A stretch of 64,000 nt of DNA from an uncultured Hyphomicrobiales bacterium. Its GTDB lineage: Bacteria; Pseudomonadota; Alphaproteobacteria; Rhizobiales; Beijerinckiaceae. The notes beneath the pieces are model-generated. The model was not told the origin of the DNA. It saw nothing but the letters and a program-made list of their open reading frames with translations, and did not search any database. Both the position numbers and the translations under genes were made by a program. The DNA lies in assembly GCA_903824185.1 (NCBI GenBank), contig CAIJVU010000079.1, positions 43,979 to 107,978 on the forward strand. The letters are read 5' to 3'. This document shows positions 27,567-36,914 of the stretch, one piece after another (position 1 is the first letter of the stretch; every line of letters begins with the position of its first letter).

Positions 27567-28730
27567 ATGCCAGTCGTCAATCGTATTGCTGCTTTTTCAG
27601 AGGAAATTGCTGAATGGCGGCGCGATCTCCATGCCCATCCCGAATTGGATTACGATGTGCATCGTACGGCGGGGATTGTGGCAGAGAAGCTGAAAAGTTT
27701 CGGCTGTGACGAGGTGGTCACGGGAATTGGCCGCACGGGTGTCGTGGGTGTCATTCGGGGCAGCAAGCCCGGTGACAAGGTCATTGGCATGCGGGCCGAT
27801 ATGGATGCCTTGCCTATTCATGAAGCCACCAACAAGCCCTATGCGTCCAAAACACCCGGAAAAATGCATGCCTGCGGCCATGACGGACATACGTCGATGT
27901 TGTTGGGTGCTGCCAAATATCTGGCGGAAACCCGCAACTTTGCCGGCACTGCCGTTGTGATTTTCCAGCCGGCTGAAGAAGGCGGCGGGGGTGGTCGCGC
28001 TATGGTTGAAGACGGCATGATGGAGCGTTTCGGGATTACCGAAGTATATGGCATGCATAACATGCCCAATATGCCTGTCGGGCAGTTCGGTTTGCGGCCC
28101 GGCCCTTTGATGGCCGCTGCTGATCGCTTTACCATTGAAATCGAAGGGCGCGGCGCGCATGCGGCCCAACCGCATGGCTCGATTGATACAGTGATGATCA
28201 CCAGCCAGCTGATTACGGCGCTGCAAAGCGTGGTGTCGCGCAATGTCGATCCGCTTGAATCCGCTGTTTTGTCGATCACGCTGATCCGCGCGGGCGATGC
28301 CTTCAATGTGCTGCCCCAAACCGCCACCTTGAAAGGCACCGTCAGGACACTCAACAAATCCGTGCAAGATCTGATCGAGCGGCGGATGACCGATATTGTC
28401 AACGGCATCTGCTCCATGCATGAGGCCAAAGCGCATTTTACCTATGATCGCGGTTATCCGGTGACACGCAATCACGAAGCCCAAACCTATTTTGCTGCCA
28501 AAGCGGCAGGGGCGATTGTCGGCGAGGACAAAGTGGATCTGACGCTTGCCCCCACCATGGGCGCAGAGGATTTCTCTTACATGCTGGAAGCACGGCCCGG
28601 CGCCTTCATCTTTGTCGGCAACGGCGACAGTGCGGGCCTGCATCACCCCGCCTATGACTTCAATGATCAGGTCATCCCGATTGGCGTCAGCTATTGGGCG
28701 CGCTTGGTTGAATCTGCCATGCCAGCCTAA
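27567..28730 (+). CDS. M20 family metallo-amidohydrolase (hippurate hydrolase/N-acyl amino acid deacylase type)
   Basis: A 387-residue M20D peptidase-type amidohydrolase. Metal-binding motifs are MHACGHDGHTSMLLGAAKYL, with the conserved C and HDGH, then FQPAEEGGGGGRAMVEDGM with the catalytic EE, and MGAEDFSYM near the end. The dimerisation domain with GRGAHAAQPHGSID lies between. Such enzymes remove acyl groups from amino acids or hydrolyse indole-acetyl or hippurate amides in the cytoplasm. AAGGA seven bases before the ATG at 27567 favours it over the ATG two codons earlier. It is divergent from the Dpp-type operon, which may import its substrate. Confidence 0.88.
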   Translation: MPVVNRIAAFSEEIAEWRRDLHAHPELDYDVHRTAGIVAEKLKSFGCDEVVTGIGRTGVVGVIRGSKPGDKVIGMRADMDALPIHEATNKPYASKTPGKMHACGHDGHTSMLLGAAKYLAETRNFAGTAVVIFQPAEEGGGGGRAMVEDGMMERFGITEVYGMHNMPNMPVGQFGLRPGPLMAAADRFTIEIEGRGAHAAQPHGSIDTVMITSQLITALQSVVSRNVDPLESAVLSITLIRAGDAFNVLPQTATLKGTVRTLNKSVQDLIERRMTDIVNGICSMHEAKAHFTYDRGYPVTRNHEAQTYFAAKAAGAIVGEDKVDLTLAPTMGAEDFSYMLEARPGAFIFVGNGDSAGLHHPAYDFNDQVIPIGVSYWARLVESAMPA

Positions 28731-28752
28731 TCAGTAGCGTCGCATGTCTTTG

Positions 28753-28780
28753 AAAGGCGGGGCTCAGGCCTCGCCTTTTT
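28753..28780. terminator. Terminator between convergent M20 and ABC-F genes
   Basis: AAAGGCG and CGCCTTT arms, extended by GGC/GCC across one mismatch with a TCAG loop, are followed by a T-run on the plus strand. The stop codon of the ABC-F gene lies inside the hairpin, so the structure is shared by both transcripts. Confidence 0.7.
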
Positions 28781-30590
28781 CTATATCTTCCCGCAGCATT
28801 TCAAGGCGCAACCATTCTTCTTCATGCGCCGACAGTCGGGACTGACATTCCTCCAGCGTCTTCATCAATGCATCAAAACGGGCGCGGTCGCGGGTGAATA
28901 AATCCGGATCATCCAAGGCCGTCTGGATTTTGGCGATGTCGCGTCCCAAAGCCTCCATTTGCGCAGGCAATGTCTCCAAGGCATGTTTTTCTTTGAAGCC
29001 AAGCCGTTTGCTGGATTTGCGGCCTGCCTCAGACCCTGCCGACTCTGCCTCTTGCACTTTGACGGACGGCCCAGAATGTTTGCCCCGTGCCTTCACACCT
29101 TCGCCGCGCTGGGCCACCATATCCGAATAACCACCGGCATATAATGTCCAGCGACCATCCTCCTCGGCCATCAAAATGGCCGAACAGACACGATCCAGAC
29201 AATCACGGTCATGGCTCACCAGAATGACAGTGCCCGCATAATCGCACAAAAGCTCTTCCAGCAAATCCAAAGTTTCAAGATCAAGGTCGTTGGTGGGCTC
29301 GTCGAGCACCAGAAAATTGGATTGCGCCGCCAAGGCTTTGGCCAATAACAGCCGCGCCCGCTCGCCCCCTGACAAAGCCGAGACCGGCTGTCTGGCTTGT
29401 TCCGGCAAAAACAGAAAATCTTTCAAATAGCCGATGACATGACGGCTTTCGCCATTCACCTCGATACTGTCACCGCGTCCGCCGGTCAGCACATCAGTGA
29501 CAGTCATGCGCTCATCGAGCAATTCACGACGCTGGTCGATCAGAGCGCGATTGAGACGCGTACCCTGCCGCACCTCGCCTTTGTCCGGCGCCAGTGTCCC
29601 CGTCAGAAGATTGATCAAAGTGGTCTTACCCGCACCATTCGGACCGATGATCCCGATCCGATCCCCCCGCAAAATCCGGATCGACAAATCCCGCACGATC
29701 ATGCGGTCGCCAAAGGCCTTGCTGATTTGATCGGCAACAATCACCTGCTCGCCCGAAGCATCCGCCATGGAGGCTTGCATCTTCACACCGCCCACCGGCT
29801 TGCGGCTCGATTTCTGGCGATCGCGCAAGGCTTGTAATTCCGCCACACGCCTCACATTGCGTTTGCGGCGGGCGGTGACGCCATAGCGCATCCAGTCTTC
29901 TTCGCGGGCGATTTGCCGCCCCAACTTATGCGCCTCGGTTTCTTCTTGTTCGAAAATCTGATCGCGCCACACCTCGAACCCAGCAAATCCCTGCTCAAGC
30001 CGCATGGAACGACCGCGATCAATCCACACGGTTGTGCGGGTGAGATTTTGCAAAAAACGGCGGTCATGGCTGATGATCACCATGGCAGAGCGCATCTGCG
30101 CCAATTCCTGCTCCAGCCAATTGATGGCGGGCAAATCCAGATGGTTGGTGGGCTCGTCGAGCAAAATAATATCGGGAACAGGCGCAAGAATACGCGCCAG
30201 CGCCGCACGCCGAATTTCACCGCCCGACAAATTCACCGGACTGGCATGGGCCTCCATCGACAAGGCGTCCAGCAAGACATGCGCGCGATAGGGATCATCG
30301 CCCGGGCCCAGACCATCCTCGACATAGGCCAAGACGGTTTCATAGCCTGATAAATCGGGCTCTTGCGGCAAATAGCGAATGGTCGCTCCGGGTTGAATGA
30401 AGCGTGTGCCCGAATCCGCTTCGATCAGACCTGCGGCCATTTTCAAAAGGGTTGATTTGCCCGACCCGTTGCGGCCCACCAATGCAATCCGCTCGCCTGC
30501 GGCCACGGCAAGATCCACGCCGTCCAGAATGGGCGCGCCGCCAAATGTCAGACCCATGGATTGCAAATTGAGAAGCGGGGGAGAAGCCAT
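28764..30590 (-). CDS. ABC-F family ATPase (Uup-like)
   Basis: A 608-residue soluble protein with two ABC domains and no membrane segments. The Walker A motifs are GRNGSGKSTLL and GPNGAGKTTLI. The signatures are NLSGGEIRRAALARIL and ALSGGERARLLLAKAL, each followed by LDEPTNHLD or LDEPTNDLD. An inter-domain linker rich in charged residues and a C-terminal coiled-coil extension (about residues 500-600) match the Uup subgroup, which acts on ribosomes or DNA-related processes. It is likely a housekeeping translation-linked ATPase. Confidence 0.9.
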   Translation of the reverse strand: MASPPLLNLQSMGLTFGGAPILDGVDLAVAAGERIALVGRNGSGKSTLLKMAAGLIEADSGTRFIQPGATIRYLPQEPDLSGYETVLAYVEDGLGPGDDPYRAHVLLDALSMEAHASPVNLSGGEIRRAALARILAPVPDIILLDEPTNHLDLPAINWLEQELAQMRSAMVIISHDRRFLQNLTRTTVWIDRGRSMRLEQGFAGFEVWRDQIFEQEETEAHKLGRQIAREEDWMRYGVTARRKRNVRRVAELQALRDRQKSSRKPVGGVKMQASMADASGEQVIVADQISKAFGDRMIVRDLSIRILRGDRIGIIGPNGAGKTTLINLLTGTLAPDKGEVRQGTRLNRALIDQRRELLDERMTVTDVLTGGRGDSIEVNGESRHVIGYLKDFLFLPEQARQPVSALSGGERARLLLAKALAAQSNFLVLDEPTNDLDLETLDLLEELLCDYAGTVILVSHDRDCLDRVCSAILMAEEDGRWTLYAGGYSDMVAQRGEGVKARGKHSGPSVKVQEAESAGSEAGRKSSKRLGFKEKHALETLPAQMEALGRDIAKIQTALDDPDLFTRDRARFDALMKTLEECQSRLSAHEEEWLRLEMLREDIEKGEA

Positions 30591-30664
30591 GGCCCGATGT
30601 GCCCCAGTTTAGGCACATCTGCAAGAGACTTGTGCAGGCAAAAAGATAAAAACCACAAAAGCGA

Positions 30665-32023
30665 TCACAGCAAACTCTGTCCGCGCCCGCCCAAACCTTG
30701 CAAAAGCCTGAGCCATTGCCGCACATCGCCCGACGAGGCAATGGCCCCGTTATTGCGGAATGCCTCGTGATTTTCCTCGATGCTTGGCAAATCATAGAGA
30801 TAATTGACCATGATGCCATAAGATTGCTGCAGGCCTTTGGGGGAGAGATCGGCGGCCCAATTCAAGCGCTCAAGCCGTGCGCCATTGCCCAGATGAAACC
30901 GTGCCACGGGATCAATCATTCGGCGTCCGGGTCCGCGCGCCAATAACACATAGGCCGCTGCCAGACCGAGCATGAGCGGTTTCAGGCTTTCACACAAAGC
31001 CGCATCTTTGTGCCAATCCGGCCTGTCGAGACCATCCAGCAAATGGCGGGTTTCACTGTTCAGATATTCGGAATCCGGATTGGCGCGCTCACGCTTCACC
31101 CATTTCGCAAATTGGGGCATCGGGGAAAGCGTGACAAAGGTCTTCAATCCAAGTCCGAGGCGTTGCAATTCTTCAACCACCTGCTTGATCAGGAAATGAC
31201 CGAAGGAAATGCCGCGCAACCCTTCCTGACAATTGGAGATTGAATAAAACACCGCCGTATTGGCTTTAGACGGCGATAATTGCAATCGCTTTTCAGCCAG
31301 CACATCATCAATGCTCGTGGCGATATCAACCGTCAAAGCCACTTCGACAAAGATCAAGGGATCATCGACAATCTGCGGATGGAAGAACGCAAAACACCGC
31401 CTGTCGGCTGGCTCAAGACGGCTGCGCAAATCATCCCAATTGCGGATCGCATGCACGGCCTCATAGCGAATGATTTTTTCCAAAATATTGGCGGGCGTTT
31501 TCCAGTCAATCGGCCGCAAGACCAGAAAGCCGCGATTGAACCAAGAGGAGAATAAATGCCTGAAATCGGCATCAAGCGCTGCAAGCTCGCTATGGGCCTC
31601 TTCATGGACAAACAAATCCTCGCGCATGCGCACAAGGCGTTGGGTGCCCATAGGCGACAGATTCAAGCGGCGGATCAACTCCTGCCGTCTGGGCTCGGCT
31701 GCCTGATGCAGAGCAAGCAAATGCGCATGGGTGGGCTTGGCTTGATAATTGGCAATGGCCAAATCCACCGCCGCCATATCCGCCCCGAATTTCTCAACCA
31801 GCATCAGCATGAAATGCAGTTTGCGTTCGGAGGACAGGGCCTCATACCGATCCAGAATGGTTGATGCGAGCGCAACACCCGATGCCTCGCCCCGATTGGA
31901 CAGTAGCGCGCTGCATAAGACATCAAGGGGTTGATCACGCCTGCCCGCCAGCCACGGCGCCTGTTCCACCAGACTGCGTCCGCGCTCTGTGATTGATTGC
32001 ATCAAATCAGATAAAAAAGACAT
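30665..32023 (-). CDS. Malonyl-CoA decarboxylase
   Basis: A 452-residue enzyme that decarboxylates malonyl-CoA to acetyl-CoA. The N-terminal helical domain is followed by the acetyltransferase-like catalytic domain with FFHPQIVDDPLIFVEVALT, NTAVFYSISNCQEGLRGISF and the C-terminal FHLGNGARLERLNWAAD. These are the conserved MCD blocks, including the catalytic Ser and His regions. The ATG at 32023 was preferred over a TTG three codons earlier. No malonate transporter or malonyl-CoA synthetase is adjacent, so its metabolic context is open. Confidence 0.92.
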   Translation of the reverse strand: MSFLSDLMQSITERGRSLVEQAPWLAGRRDQPLDVLCSALLSNRGEASGVALASTILDRYEALSSERKLHFMLMLVEKFGADMAAVDLAIANYQAKPTHAHLLALHQAAEPRRQELIRRLNLSPMGTQRLVRMREDLFVHEEAHSELAALDADFRHLFSSWFNRGFLVLRPIDWKTPANILEKIIRYEAVHAIRNWDDLRSRLEPADRRCFAFFHPQIVDDPLIFVEVALTVDIATSIDDVLAEKRLQLSPSKANTAVFYSISNCQEGLRGISFGHFLIKQVVEELQRLGLGLKTFVTLSPMPQFAKWVKRERANPDSEYLNSETRHLLDGLDRPDWHKDAALCESLKPLMLGLAAAYVLLARGPGRRMIDPVARFHLGNGARLERLNWAADLSPKGLQQSYGIMVNYLYDLPSIEENHEAFRNNGAIASSGDVRQWLRLLQGLGGRGQSLL

Positions 32024-32126
32024 TGCGTCCAACCCTATACAACAATCTGCGCTTCAACATTCACACAAGCGCGCCTGTTGCTTCAATAGGCAATTGGACA
32101 ATTAAGCCAAATATTTTTCAAAAAGA

Positions 32127-33071
32127 CTAAGATTCATAAAGCGGGTCTGACTCGATATCCGCGCCGTGTCGCTCCAAAACATCATGAATGCGTTTGAGCC
32201 GATCATTCAAAGACGGCCCGCGCTGCAAGCCGATCATCACCATCAACACTTCAATCAATAAAAGCTGTACAATATAGGCATCGGTTCCGACACGCATGAC
32301 GGCATCACGCGGAACATCCGTGACAAGCAATTCATCGGCAAGCAGGGCAAGCGGGGTCTGCGCGCGCGTGATCGCAATAATGCGGGCGCCGCGCTTTTTG
32401 GCAAGCCGTACCACTTCCAGCAAAGACGGCATGCGCCCGACAAAGGAAATGGCCACGACCACATCGCCCGGCTGCAAAGTTGCTGCAGCCACCATTTGCA
32501 AATGGGCATCGGTATAGGCAGTTGAGGCAATATCAAATCGAAACAGACGGGCTTGTAAATCCTGCGCAAGAAAATGAGAGGTCGCACCGGTACCAAAACA
32601 ATCCACACGCCGCGCCTGATTGATCAAGGTGGCTGCTTTTTCAATATGGGCCGGATCAATCTGTCGCTGCCATTCCGCGACAACCGCCGTCACACTGCCC
32701 ACCACATTGCGCAAGACATCCTGCCCGCTGTCGCCATCGGTGACATCGCGATGCAAATAGGGCGTGCCACGCGCCAAGGCGGCAGCCAATTTCAATTTGA
32801 AATCTTTTAATCCCTCACAGCCAACCGCGCGACAAAAACGCACAATGGTCGGTGCACTCACCTGTGCGGCCTGTGCGATATCCTCGACATTGCTGGTTAA
32901 CGCCCATTGCGGTTGCGCGGTGATCAATTCGGCAATGCGTTTTTGGCCCTCTGACAAGGGGATCAGGCCTGAGCTGATTGTCCGCAAGACATCGGGCGCA
33001 TCGGCAGCCCCATCAAGGCTCGCCTCCTCCAGCACAGGCTCATAACCCGTATCTGTCAAATCGGTTTTCAT
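32127..33071 (-). CDS. RpiR/MurR-family transcriptional regulator (HTH plus SIS domain)
   Basis: A 314-residue regulator. Residues 30-110 form the HTH_6 domain with IAELITAQPQWALTSNVEDIA and APTIVRFCRAVGCEGLKDFK. Residues 140-280 form a SIS phosphosugar-binding domain with DCFGTGATSHFLAQDLQARL and DVVVAISFVGRMPSLLEVV. It starts 3 bp after the stop of the transporter ATPase and is thus the last gene of that operon. It probably senses a sugar phosphate or 2-keto-3-deoxy acid phosphate and controls the divergent locus, perhaps through the dyad at 38653-38685. Confidence 0.9.
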   Translation of the reverse strand: MKTDLTDTGYEPVLEEASLDGAADAPDVLRTISSGLIPLSEGQKRIAELITAQPQWALTSNVEDIAQAAQVSAPTIVRFCRAVGCEGLKDFKLKLAAALARGTPYLHRDVTDGDSGQDVLRNVVGSVTAVVAEWQRQIDPAHIEKAATLINQARRVDCFGTGATSHFLAQDLQARLFRFDIASTAYTDAHLQMVAAATLQPGDVVVAISFVGRMPSLLEVVRLAKKRGARIIAITRAQTPLALLADELLVTDVPRDAVMRVGTDAYIVQLLLIEVLMVMIGLQRGPSLNDRLKRIHDVLERHGADIESDPLYES

Positions 33072-33074
33072 GGC

Positions 33075-34034
33075 TCACTCATGCTCGGGCAAGGGATCAC
33101 GCAAACAGGCACATTGCCATCCGGCTTCCGCTGGCGCCAACACCGGTCGATCTGTGGCACACGGGCCTTCGGCATAAAAACAGCGGGTGCGGAACACACA
33201 TCCCGAAGGCGGGTTCAAGGGCGATGGAATGTCCCCCGAAACCAAGCGTTTCATGCGCGGGGCGTCCGGATCCGCTTTCGGCACCGCGGCCAATAAAGCG
33301 CGGCTATAGGGATGACGCGGTGTTTTCATCACCTGATCTGTCGGCCCTGTTTCCATGATGCGCCCGAGATAGAGCACCGCCACCCGCTCGCAGAGCAATT
33401 CCACAATGTCGAGATCATGCGAAATAAACAACAAGGCCAATCCCAGATGCCGCCGCAAGTCCTGTAGCAGCGTGATGATTTGCGCTTGCACGGACACATC
33501 CAGTGCCGAGACGGGTTCATCCGCAATCAACAAACGGGGCTCCACGGCCAGTGCCCGCGCGATACCGATCCGTTGTCTTTGTCCGCCTGAAAATTCATGC
33601 GGATAACGGGAGGCATGGGATGCATTTAAACCCACCATATCCAGCAATTCGGCAATGCGGGCATCACGCCTGTCTTGGGCCAGTGCATGCGTATCAAGGG
33701 CTTCACCGATAATGTCTCTGACCCGCAAGCGTGGATTGAGGCTTGAATAGGGATCTTGAAAAACCATTTGCGCCTGACGACGAAAGGGTTTGAGGGCGCG
33801 CTCGCTCAGGCCATTGATGGATTGACCGGAAAAGCGGATATCGCCTGCGGTCGGTGTAATTAATCCCAAGGCCAAGCGGCCGATGGTGCTTTTGCCGGAT
33901 CCGGATTCACCGACCAGACCAAAGGCCTCACCCGCAGCAATGGAAAAACTGACATCATCAACCGCTTGCACGATGCCCCGACTGGTCGGGAATGATTTGC
34001 TGAGATGGGACACAGACAGCAAAGGCGTGGTCAT
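33075..34034 (-). CDS. Oligopeptide-type ABC transporter ATP-binding protein (OppF type)
   Basis: A 319-residue ABC ATPase. Walker [17 protein letters not shown], signature FSGGQRQRIGIARALA and Walker B LLIADEPVSALDV are present. The C-terminal motif IPSPLNPPSGCVFRTRCFYA is the OppF-type cysteine region. The ATG at 34034 overlaps the previous stop by 4 bp. It is the fifth gene of the second transporter operon and precedes the RpiR regulator. Confidence 0.93.
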   Translation of the reverse strand: MTTPLLSVSHLSKSFPTSRGIVQAVDDVSFSIAAGEAFGLVGESGSGKSTIGRLALGLITPTAGDIRFSGQSINGLSERALKPFRRQAQMVFQDPYSSLNPRLRVRDIIGEALDTHALAQDRRDARIAELLDMVGLNASHASRYPHEFSGGQRQRIGIARALAVEPRLLIADEPVSALDVSVQAQIITLLQDLRRHLGLALLFISHDLDIVELLCERVAVLYLGRIMETGPTDQVMKTPRHPYSRALLAAVPKADPDAPRMKRLVSGDIPSPLNPPSGCVFRTRCFYAEGPCATDRPVLAPAEAGWQCACLRDPLPEHE

Positions 34035-35056
34035 GCCAGATCCCTCCACCTGAAACAGCGCACCGATCCCCCATCGGTCAGTTCAAGTTGCGGTGGCTTG
34101 GTTTGGCAAACAGCTGTCACATGGGGGCAGCGGGGAGCAAAGGCGCATGCCTCGCCAAACACGCCGGGCTGGCCTTGTATCGGCACCAACCGCCGCAGAC
34201 CCGATGCATCGGCTTTGGCGCGGGCAGGCAGGCAAGACAATAAGGCATTTGTATAGGGATGGGCGGCTTTACGAAACAAGGGCCGTGTCTGCGCGGTCTC
34301 GACCACTTGCCCCGCATACATCACCGTGACGCGATCGGCTATTTCTGCCACCACGCCGAGATTATGGGTGATAAACAAAACAGCCATACCGGTTTCCCGA
34401 CGCAGCCTGTCGATGAGCAATAAAATTTGCGCCTGTATCGTCACATCCAAGGCGGTGGTCGGCTCATCGGCAATCAGCAAAGAGGGCTGGCACGCCATTG
34501 CCAAAGCAATCATCACACGCTGCCGCATTCCGCCTGACATTTGATGCGGATAATCATCCATCCGGCGTGCGGCATCGGGAATTTCGACAAGATCAAGCTG
34601 CGCTTTGACATGGGCTTGCAAGGCACGACCCGAAAGCCCCAAATGCAGACGCACTGTCTCGGCAATCTGCTCACCAATCGTCAAAACGGGATTGAGCGAT
34701 GTCATCGGCTCCTGAAAGATCATCGCCATTTCACGCCCGCGCAAATGCCGCATGTCGTCAAAGGACAGTTGGGCTAGATCCACAGTCTGCTTGGCTCTGG
34801 TTTGAAAGCGGATTTTACCGGACGAGATAAAGCCCGCAGGGCGCGGCAATAAGCCCATAATGGCCAGCGATGTAACGGATTTTCCGGATCCCGATTCACC
34901 TACCAGCGCCAAGGTCTCCCCTTGATGCAGGGTTAAAGAGACATCGCGCACGGGTGTCGAAACGCCGTCTTCCTGACGAAAGGAGACAGACAGCGTGTCA
35001 ACCGCCAGCAAAGGACCATCCTGTTTGAAAGCGGATTGATCGGATGCCACAGCCAT
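34031..35056 (-). CDS. Oligopeptide-type ABC transporter ATP-binding protein (OppD type)
   Basis: A 341-residue ABC ATPase with Walker [17 protein letters not shown], signature [16 protein letters not shown] and Walker [14 protein letters not shown], plus a C-terminal [14 protein letters not shown] motif. The ATG at 35056 shares one base with the permease stop (TGATG); a GTG one codon earlier is an alternative start. It works with OppF. Confidence 0.92.
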   Translation of the reverse strand: MAVASDQSAFKQDGPLLAVDTLSVSFRQEDGVSTPVRDVSLTLHQGETLALVGESGSGKSVTSLAIMGLLPRPAGFISSGKIRFQTRAKQTVDLAQLSFDDMRHLRGREMAMIFQEPMTSLNPVLTIGEQIAETVRLHLGLSGRALQAHVKAQLDLVEIPDAARRMDDYPHQMSGGMRQRVMIALAMACQPSLLIADEPTTALDVTIQAQILLLIDRLRRETGMAVLFITHNLGVVAEIADRVTVMYAGQVVETAQTRPLFRKAAHPYTNALLSCLPARAKADASGLRRLVPIQGQPGVFGEACAFAPRCPHVTAVCQTKPPQLELTDGGSVRCFRWRDLA

Positions 35057-35910
35057 CACAAGGCCTTCCGCAATTTTGGATCAAGCATGTCGCGCAATCC
35101 GTCGCCGATCAATTGCAATGACAAGGCGGCCATCACAATCGCAAGACCTGGAAACAACACCACCCAAAAGGCATCATCGGCATATTGCTGACCGGCGGCG
35201 ATCATCGTGCCCCAAGTGGGCACTTCCGGCGGGACACCCGCACCCAGAAAGGACAGACCCGCTTCGGCCAAAACCGCATAGGCAAAAATAAATGTGGCCT
35301 GCACCAAAATAGGCGAAGCAATATTCAGTAAAATATGAACCCGCAAAATTCGGAACGTCGAGACCCCAAGCGCCCGCGCCGCCTCCACAAAAGGCAAGGC
35401 ACTGACAACAAGCGTCGATGCCCTGACAACACGCACCACCCGCGGCGCATAAACAATCGACAAAGCCAGCACCACATTGCCCGCTGACGGACCCAAAACC
35501 GCCATCAGAAAAATCGCCAGCAAAATATCCGGCAAGGCCATCATCGCATCGGCCAAACGCATGATGGGACTATCCAGCGTTTTGATATAGCCCGCCAGCA
35601 AGCCAAAAACCGTGCCGATGCCCATGGAAAAGAGCACGACCAGAAAGCCGATGCCAAGCGAGGCCCGCGCACCGAAAATGATGCGGGATAAAATATCGCG
35701 CCCGAATTCATCGGTCCCAAACCAGTTCACATCCGAAGGGGGCTTCAAGCGCCTGACCAATTTCATGACGGAAGGATCAAACGGTGCCACCCAATGCGCC
35801 AAAAGGGCACTGATAACCAAGACCGTGAGAATGACAGCCGCCAGCAAAACCAAACGGCGACGAAACAACCGTTTGAGAAACAGAGCCATCTGCGAATTCA
35901 ACCCGTTCAT
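35056..35910 (-). CDS. Oligopeptide-type ABC transporter permease (OppC/DppC type)
   Basis: A 284-residue permease with six predicted helices. GTDEFGRDILSRIIFGARAS is the DppC/OppC marker and the coupling loop reads FVEAARALGVSTFRILRVHI. It ends LQLIGDGLRDMLDPKLR. The ATG at 35910 overlaps the OppB stop by 4 bp; a longer in-frame start was rejected. Confidence 0.92.
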   Translation of the reverse strand: MNGLNSQMALFLKRLFRRRLVLLAAVILTVLVISALLAHWVAPFDPSVMKLVRRLKPPSDVNWFGTDEFGRDILSRIIFGARASLGIGFLVVLFSMGIGTVFGLLAGYIKTLDSPIMRLADAMMALPDILLAIFLMAVLGPSAGNVVLALSIVYAPRVVRVVRASTLVVSALPFVEAARALGVSTFRILRVHILLNIASPILVQATFIFAYAVLAEAGLSFLGAGVPPEVPTWGTMIAAGQQYADDAFWVVLFPGLAIVMAALSLQLIGDGLRDMLDPKLRKAL

Positions 35911-36851
35911 TGTGCCCTCACACGCGGATCCACCCACGCATAGATCAAATCAACCACGAGATTGATCAGCACATAAATAGCGGCCACCACGATCAATGCG
36001 CCTTGGATTACCGGATAATCCCGCCGGAGCACCGCCGAGACAACCAGATTGCCAATACCGGGCAGTCCAAAAACGGTTTCGGTGACAATCGCACCACCCA
36101 CCAGCAAGGCCGCCGTTAAACCGACAACCGTAATCACGGGGATCAAAGCATTGCCGAACGCATGCCGCCAGATCACCACACCCTCAGCAAGGCCTTTCGA
36201 GCGGGCCGTGCGGATAAAATCCTCGCTTAAAATATCAAGCATGCTGGCGCGGGTGAAACGGGTAATCAGCGCGGAATTCACCAGCCCCAAAACCGTTGCG
36301 GGCAAAACCAGATGCCGTAACCGTTCCAGCAAGGGCGCGCCCGGATCACCATAGCCCGCCACAGGGAACAGATGCCATTTCACCGCAAAAAACTGAATGA
36401 ACAACAGACCCAGCCAAAAACTCGGAATATTGGCCGAGAGCATCGCCAAAGCGCTGACGATTTGATCAACCAACCGCCCGCGCCACACCGCTGAAACAAT
36501 ACCTGCGGGGATGCCGATCAGGGCCGCAATCAGCACCGAAAACAGAGCCAGAAAAAAGGTTGGCTCAGCCCGTTCCATCAAGGCTTGGGTCACGGGACGT
36601 TGCAAAAAAATCGATTGTCCCAAATTGCCTTTTAAAATTTCTTTCAGCCACAAGCCGAATTGCACCAGCACGGGCTGATCAAGTCCATAAACCGCCCGCA
36701 AAGCCGCAATATCGGCCGCACTGGCCTGATCCCCCAGCATCAAGGCGGCAGGATCACCCGGTGCCAAACGGGTTAAAAAGAAAACCAGCGTGGCCACCAA
36801 GGCCATCACCACAATCAAGCCCGTGAGTCTTCGCCAGAAAAAGTCCCACAC
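35907..36851 (-). CDS. Oligopeptide-type ABC transporter permease (OppB/DppB type)
   Basis: A 314-residue permease with six helices, opening MWDFFWRRLTGLIVVMALVA and containing the family segment TRLAPGDPAALMLGDQA and the coupling loop EDFIRTARSKGLAEGVVIW. It ends LVDLIYAWVDPRVRAQ. A hairpin separates it from the binding-protein gene. Confidence 0.92.
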   Translation of the reverse strand: MWDFFWRRLTGLIVVMALVATLVFFLTRLAPGDPAALMLGDQASAADIAALRAVYGLDQPVLVQFGLWLKEILKGNLGQSIFLQRPVTQALMERAEPTFFLALFSVLIAALIGIPAGIVSAVWRGRLVDQIVSALAMLSANIPSFWLGLLFIQFFAVKWHLFPVAGYGDPGAPLLERLRHLVLPATVLGLVNSALITRFTRASMLDILSEDFIRTARSKGLAEGVVIWRHAFGNALIPVITVVGLTAALLVGGAIVTETVFGLPGIGNLVVSAVLRRDYPVIQGALIVVAAIYVLINLVVDLIYAWVDPRVRAQ

Positions 36852-36880
36852 TGCTTTAGGCTCCGCTAGCTGAGCAATCG

Positions 36881-36907
36881 GGAGCGCTGCGGTTTGGGCA
36901 GCGCTCC
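36881..36907 (-). terminator. Hairpin between binding-protein and permease genes of second transporter
   Basis: A perfect 10-bp GC-rich stem (GGAGCGCTGC / GCAGCGCTCC) with a 7-base loop, without a T-run, follows the binding-protein stop. It more likely stabilises the upstream mRNA or weakens read-through than fully terminates. Confidence 0.55.
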
Positions 36908-36914
36908 GTCATCT